NCBI RefSeq assembly: GCF_000003815.2
Contig: NC_049996.1
Location: 1,354,169-1,410,376 of the forward strand
Length of the DNA stretch: 56,208 nt
Direction of reading: 5' to 3'
From: Branchiostoma floridae
Taxonomy: Eukaryota; Chordata; Leptocardii; Amphioxiformes; Branchiostomatidae
The notes below the pieces were generated by a model, which was given only the letters and a program-made list of their open reading frames with translations, made no database searches and was not told the origin of the DNA. Both the position numbers and the translations under genes were made by a program. Below are positions 53,282 to 56,208 of this stretch, piece by piece. Each line of letters opens with the position of its first letter. The first letter of the stretch is position 1.

Positions 53282-55466
53282 CTGTGGCATCACGAAACTA
53301 CATGTTAAGCTCCAAGGCACCAGCCAAAGAGTCTCAAAACTGTACAGTTAATTTTTTCATATCCATCAGCAAGACCAATAGGAAACTGAATGTGATTTAG
53401 GCTGCCAAGGCGTGCAAAAAGGACGTTTAACTGTTTCATATAGATTAAACAGAATGTACTGATTTAGCGTGTAGTGTACTAAACTGATCGTAAAAGAAAT
53501 GATTATTGTGACAGTAGTTCTTAGATAGCCATGAATACAAACGTATTATACATGCAGTTCAAATCAACATTACCGTGTGGTGCACAGGCGTTCTCTTCGC
53601 CAGGACCTGAAAAGAGCAAATGACAAAGATGGAAGTCCTCAACATGTCGTTATAGCAATTATCTGGTTGAACTATACCAAAAGGCTTTGGTGGATGGCAG
53701 CCGTACGCTTACAATCGTTTGACCGGTCACAATGCAACTGCGAATGGCGGTGTTACATGCCCAGATAGTATCATCAGGCAAAGGTCCAGCAAGGACTTAT
53801 GGGGCCTTGGATAAAACTATTTCCAGACAACTCACTGACCTCAATTTGTACCACTCCGCCAAAGTACATGTAGAAAGCAAGGTTAGAATAAACTTAGTCT
53901 GCTCCAATGTCATTGTAAAACAAAGAACTACATCGAGCCAAGGGACACAACACAACAGGCAGAATCAGACAAAAATACCTATTTGGCAAATGAAATTCTT
54001 CTGCATGTAGCAGAAGGTGTCATCCCATTGGAGACCTGCACCTGCCCACAGATGACCACAGTCTTCTGCATAATTCCTGCTGGGTTCTCCTGGTGCCCAG
54101 TTGGTGAAACTACAGTTGCTGATTGGAGTTCCGTCAGACCAGATCCACGTACCGTCAGCCTATATATTATAATGATGAAGAAGACCTTTATTGTACGTTT
54201 CTGCTCTCACAAGCTAAGTACAGGTCAGTTTGATAAAATTCTGAGTAGTTCTGAAAAATCTAAGTACAAGTACTAGTAAGAACGAGCTATTTTACTACAT
54301 GCAACTACAGAGTCTAATGAATGCTAATATGCACAGGTTCGACTTCTTCTCGCTTTTAAAACAGTTGTAAATGTAATGACAGATGGAGCTTAAGATACAT
54401 GGTTTATCTCTATATTATATCATATTATAATGCAACGCTCGTTAAATGTTTGATTACGGTTGATACATATTACGGGGAAACACGTACAAACAACGGAATG
54501 ACAGAAACAGGTACATTCACCCAGTGTCGCATGTCTAATCCACTTATACACATTTCTATTCAAACCGCTCAGTGTGAAGAAGCTAATGGTGTGTGTGTGT
54601 GAGGGGGGGGGGGGGGGGTGGCTGGTGGGTTCATTCAGTAGTAGTGCCGAATTAGCCTACATAGCAGACTCTGTTGGGCCTATTGTTCTTCTTTTTTTGG
54701 CTCATAATACACTTTTGGTGGTCAGTTCTTTTTCTACTGGGTCAATGGCTAATGGTCAAGCGACCCACTACAAAAAGGAATGACCAGCAAAAGTGTATTA
54801 TGAGCCATAAAATGACAAGAAAAGTCCCCAGAGAGCCTGCTATGGAAGCTAGCGCCGAATTGAATCAGACAAATAGGGGCAGAAAGACAAATAGCAAAGA
54901 ATAGAGAATTAACCGAAGAAGATACAGCAGCAAACAAGAAATGTCTTCAAAATGTAACATTTCTATCTCTTGCGGCACTTTTCCTCGGATAGGACGTTAA
55001 TGGAGGTCCCGTGTCTCGGGAGAGCCATACCCACCTGCGATGGTGCGGTGTGAGTGGTTCAAAACCTACTGTACCTTGGCCACACCTGGGGCAATTACTG
55101 TCATATTGAGGTCACCTGAGTGGCGCCGAATGGCAGCTCGCTCCAGACCCTTGCGATTCAGCCCCGCCTAATGTAAGGTCCTCACAATTCAGCCCCTGGC
55201 TGCAAAGAGTGAGTAGTCGACCCACCCAATAACAATAACGATAACAATAACAATAACACTTACTGTTGCACCATGAAACCCGATCCACCAGTCCATTCCT
55301 GCATCAACCCCCTGAATCAGGGAGACAAGGAAGTCGTGCAGCTCTGGTGTCTTGTCATTGGCAAGGTGCCCTCCATCTACTGCACAGGCTTGATGGGCTT
55401 CATAGTACATCATGGCCTGGTCCACCACCTTGTAGTAAGTTCCATCTCGTTCGGTGTACTCGGATA
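52841..55466 (-). CDS. C-type lectin with Thr/Pro-rich repeat stalk (partial, 4 exons seen)
   Basis: This is a probable secreted or membrane-attached carbohydrate-binding protein. Four exons join in consistent phase on the minus strand. The lectin domain spans the first two: HQAC and GGHLA motifs with DWWIGF, then WIWSDGTPISNC, NWAPGEPS, EDC, QWDDTFCYM and FICQ. Cysteines fit C1 (HQAC), C2 (EDC), C3 (TFC) and C4 (FIC), plus one extra (SNC). The calcium-site triplet is EPS (EPN or QPD are usual sugar-specific forms) and WND is WDD, so sugar preference is uncertain. A 33-base exon links to a 147-codon Thr/Pro repeat that could be O-glycosylated. The 5' exons and signal peptide lie to the right of the window or are unseen; the 3' end is not found. 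Confidence 0.8.
52870..53205. repeat. 45-bp coding minisatellite, 7 copies
   Basis: On the plus strand CCGCCAGGTGGCATCGTGGC followed by CTCAGGTTGTCCTTCGGTGG recurs every 45 bases. All units preserve frame. Confidence 0.9.
53574..53606 (-). CDS. Lectin gene exon c (33-bp microexon)
   Basis: The acceptor is TGCTCTTTTCAG and the donor CACG|GTAATG. It encodes PGEENACAPH with an unpaired cysteine. It is in phase 1 on both sides, so it can be skipped without frameshift. Confidence 0.7.
53979..54159 (-). CDS. Lectin gene exon b (C-terminal half of lectin domain)
   Basis: The acceptor is AATATATAG|GCTGAC and the donor AAATAG|GTATTT. It encodes ADGTWIWSDGTPISNCSFTN, WAPGEPSRNYAEDCGHLWAG and AGLQWDDTFCYMQKNFICQI. 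It holds the predicted calcium/sugar site and three conserved cysteines. Confidence 0.88.
54600..54618. repeat. Poly-G run
   Basis: A GTGTGTGTGA stretch passes into about 17 G in the intron between lectin exons a and b. Confidence 0.85.
54696..54819. mobile_element. Roughly 120-bp hairpin MITE in the lectin intron
   Basis: TTGGCTCATAATACACTTTT and CTTTTTCTACTGGGTC pair with GACCCACTACAAAAAGGAAT and AAAAGTGTATTATGAGCCA. The arms are about 50 bases. Confidence 0.8.
55226..55260. repeat. (AACAAT)n microsatellite at lectin exon a donor
   Basis: An AATAAC/AACGAT run adjoins the exon a donor (within 4 bases on the intron side). Confidence 0.85.
55264..55466 (-). CDS. Lectin gene exon a (N-terminal half of lectin domain)
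   Basis: The acceptor is ACCTACCACAG and the donor ACA|GTAAGT. It encodes SEYTERDGTYYKVVDQAMMY, YEAHQACAVDGGHLANDKTP and ELHDFLVSLI...DWWIGFHGAT. Y..A...C...GGHLA is the first helix of the lectin fold. It enters in phase 1, so an upstream exon exists. Confidence 0.88.
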
Positions 55467-55508
55467 CTGTGGTAGGTGAAGGAATGTATGATATTCTAAA
55501 CTTGCTTA

Positions 55509-55700
55509 AGGCGCACTCTCACTGCATTTGCGTCAAGCTCGCGTCACTGCGGGGTTCGTTCACTGCGTCACTGTTATTTTCTCCGATTTTTTTTATAACT
55601 TAGATATTGCGTAATACGTAAAGGTATGACTTAGAAGACTGAGTATCTTTCGAACCCCGCAGTGACGCAAGCGTGACGCAAGTGCAGTGAGAGTGCACCT
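55509..55700. mobile_element. Harbinger-type MITE, copy 3 (192 bp, TTA duplication)
   Basis: The left end AGGCGCACTCTCACTGCATT and the inverted AGTGCAGTGAGAGTGCACCT are flanked by TTA at 55506-55508 and 55701-55703. CACTGCGGGGTTCG / CGAACCCCGCAGTG is shared with the 247-bp copies, but the arms have diverged and the middle is shorter, so it is a subfamily. Confidence 0.8.
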
Positions 55701-55703
55701 TTA

Positions 55704-56208
55704 GTCAGTTTTCTTAATTACAGTAAAACGATTATCGAAAAATTGTTAGAAAGAAGAAAAATTGATTTTACGCAGTTGAGAATCAACAATCATAAATAGA
55801 AACAGGCAGACACGACAACATGGTCACTGCTTTAAGGTTTTGCCTATTCTGTCTAACACAAAATAAAAATGTACATGTATTCCACTTTTTGGGGTATGCT
55901 GTACTTATGGCGTCTTCCATAAAGAGTTACTGATTTTCTTTTAAATTTGCAATTATACAACAGTTGTCAAGAGATCATTACATCTTTAGATGTGGCAACT
56001 GTCATACTAGCAAAAATTACCATCAAATGAAGTAGAAATTAGAAGCAAACTAGTTTACTACTCTTTATCCACACCGGCTATATCTGCCTTTGAGTATCCT
56101 TAATAAGATATTTCTGTTGCCATTCCAATGTTCAGCGTTACCATCATTTCAAGATGATTATCTGCTCCAGGTAAACTTAGTTCCTCCAGCCAGTCGGATC
56201 ATACAGAG
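55704..56208. other. Right edge without recognised exon
   Basis: No lectin exon with a phase-1 donor was found here, although the gene must continue to the right. The sequence is AT-rich and shows no repeat structure that I noticed. Confidence 0.4.

Noticed and set aside
52744-53400. A 218-codon plus-strand frame with Gly/Pro/Val repeats
   Set aside because: It is the complement of the lectin gene's mucin-like exon. The minus strand joins in phase to lectin exons through good splice sites; the plus strand has no such partner.

Overview
The window looks like nuclear DNA of an invertebrate deuterostome, most likely a cephalochordate (amphioxus, Branchiostoma). The grounds are long protein-coding genes split by GT-AG introns, a class B peptide-hormone GPCR and a C-type lectin/mucin gene of metazoan type, and dense non-autonomous DNA transposons, tRNA-derived SINE fragments and Penelope-like remnants. 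The species call is inference; intron structure and domain content are read directly. Two 100-N runs (3449-3548 and 52561-52660) are assembly gaps.

Layout. (1) 1-4.7 kb: gene-free, repeat-rich DNA. (2) 4.7-31.6 kb, + strand: an 11-exon class B1 (secretin-family) GPCR. The spliced coding length is 1263 nt (420 aa), and every exon junction keeps phase. Its hormone-receptor domain has the six-cysteine pattern and seven transmembrane segments follow. Intron 1 is about 14 kb and full of MITEs and tandem repeats. Two tandem arrays sit on splice donors: one starts at the exon 1 donor, and a 14-copy 70-bp array reiterates the exon 6 end plus donor. (3) 31.6-35.8 kb: no gene seen. (4) 35.8-48.8 kb, - strand: a direct tandem duplication holding two three-exon genes (339 and 336 aa). 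They encode GNAT-fold proteins resembling the NAT16/histidine N-acetyltransferase family, with an acidic insert and a degenerate acetyl-CoA loop. Comparing the two units gives filled and empty sites that date several transposon insertions. (5) 48.8-52.8 kb: repeats, including a Penelope-like endonuclease remnant and a nested palindrome, plus one orphan candidate exon. (6) 52.8-55.5 kb, - strand: part of a C-type lectin gene whose lectin domain runs into a Thr/Pro-rich 15-residue repeat; both gene ends are missing from the window.

The three loci have no evident shared pathway. The receptor would sense a peptide hormone at the cell surface, the GNAT-like proteins are probably intracellular, and the lectin is probably secreted or cell-surface. 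The most unusual features are the donor-spanning minisatellites in the receptor gene, the paired GNAT-like genes that lack the motif glycines, and the precisely bounded mobile elements (a 247-bp TTA/TAA-flanked MITE, an 882-bp TA-flanked palindrome and an 891-bp intronic insertion).
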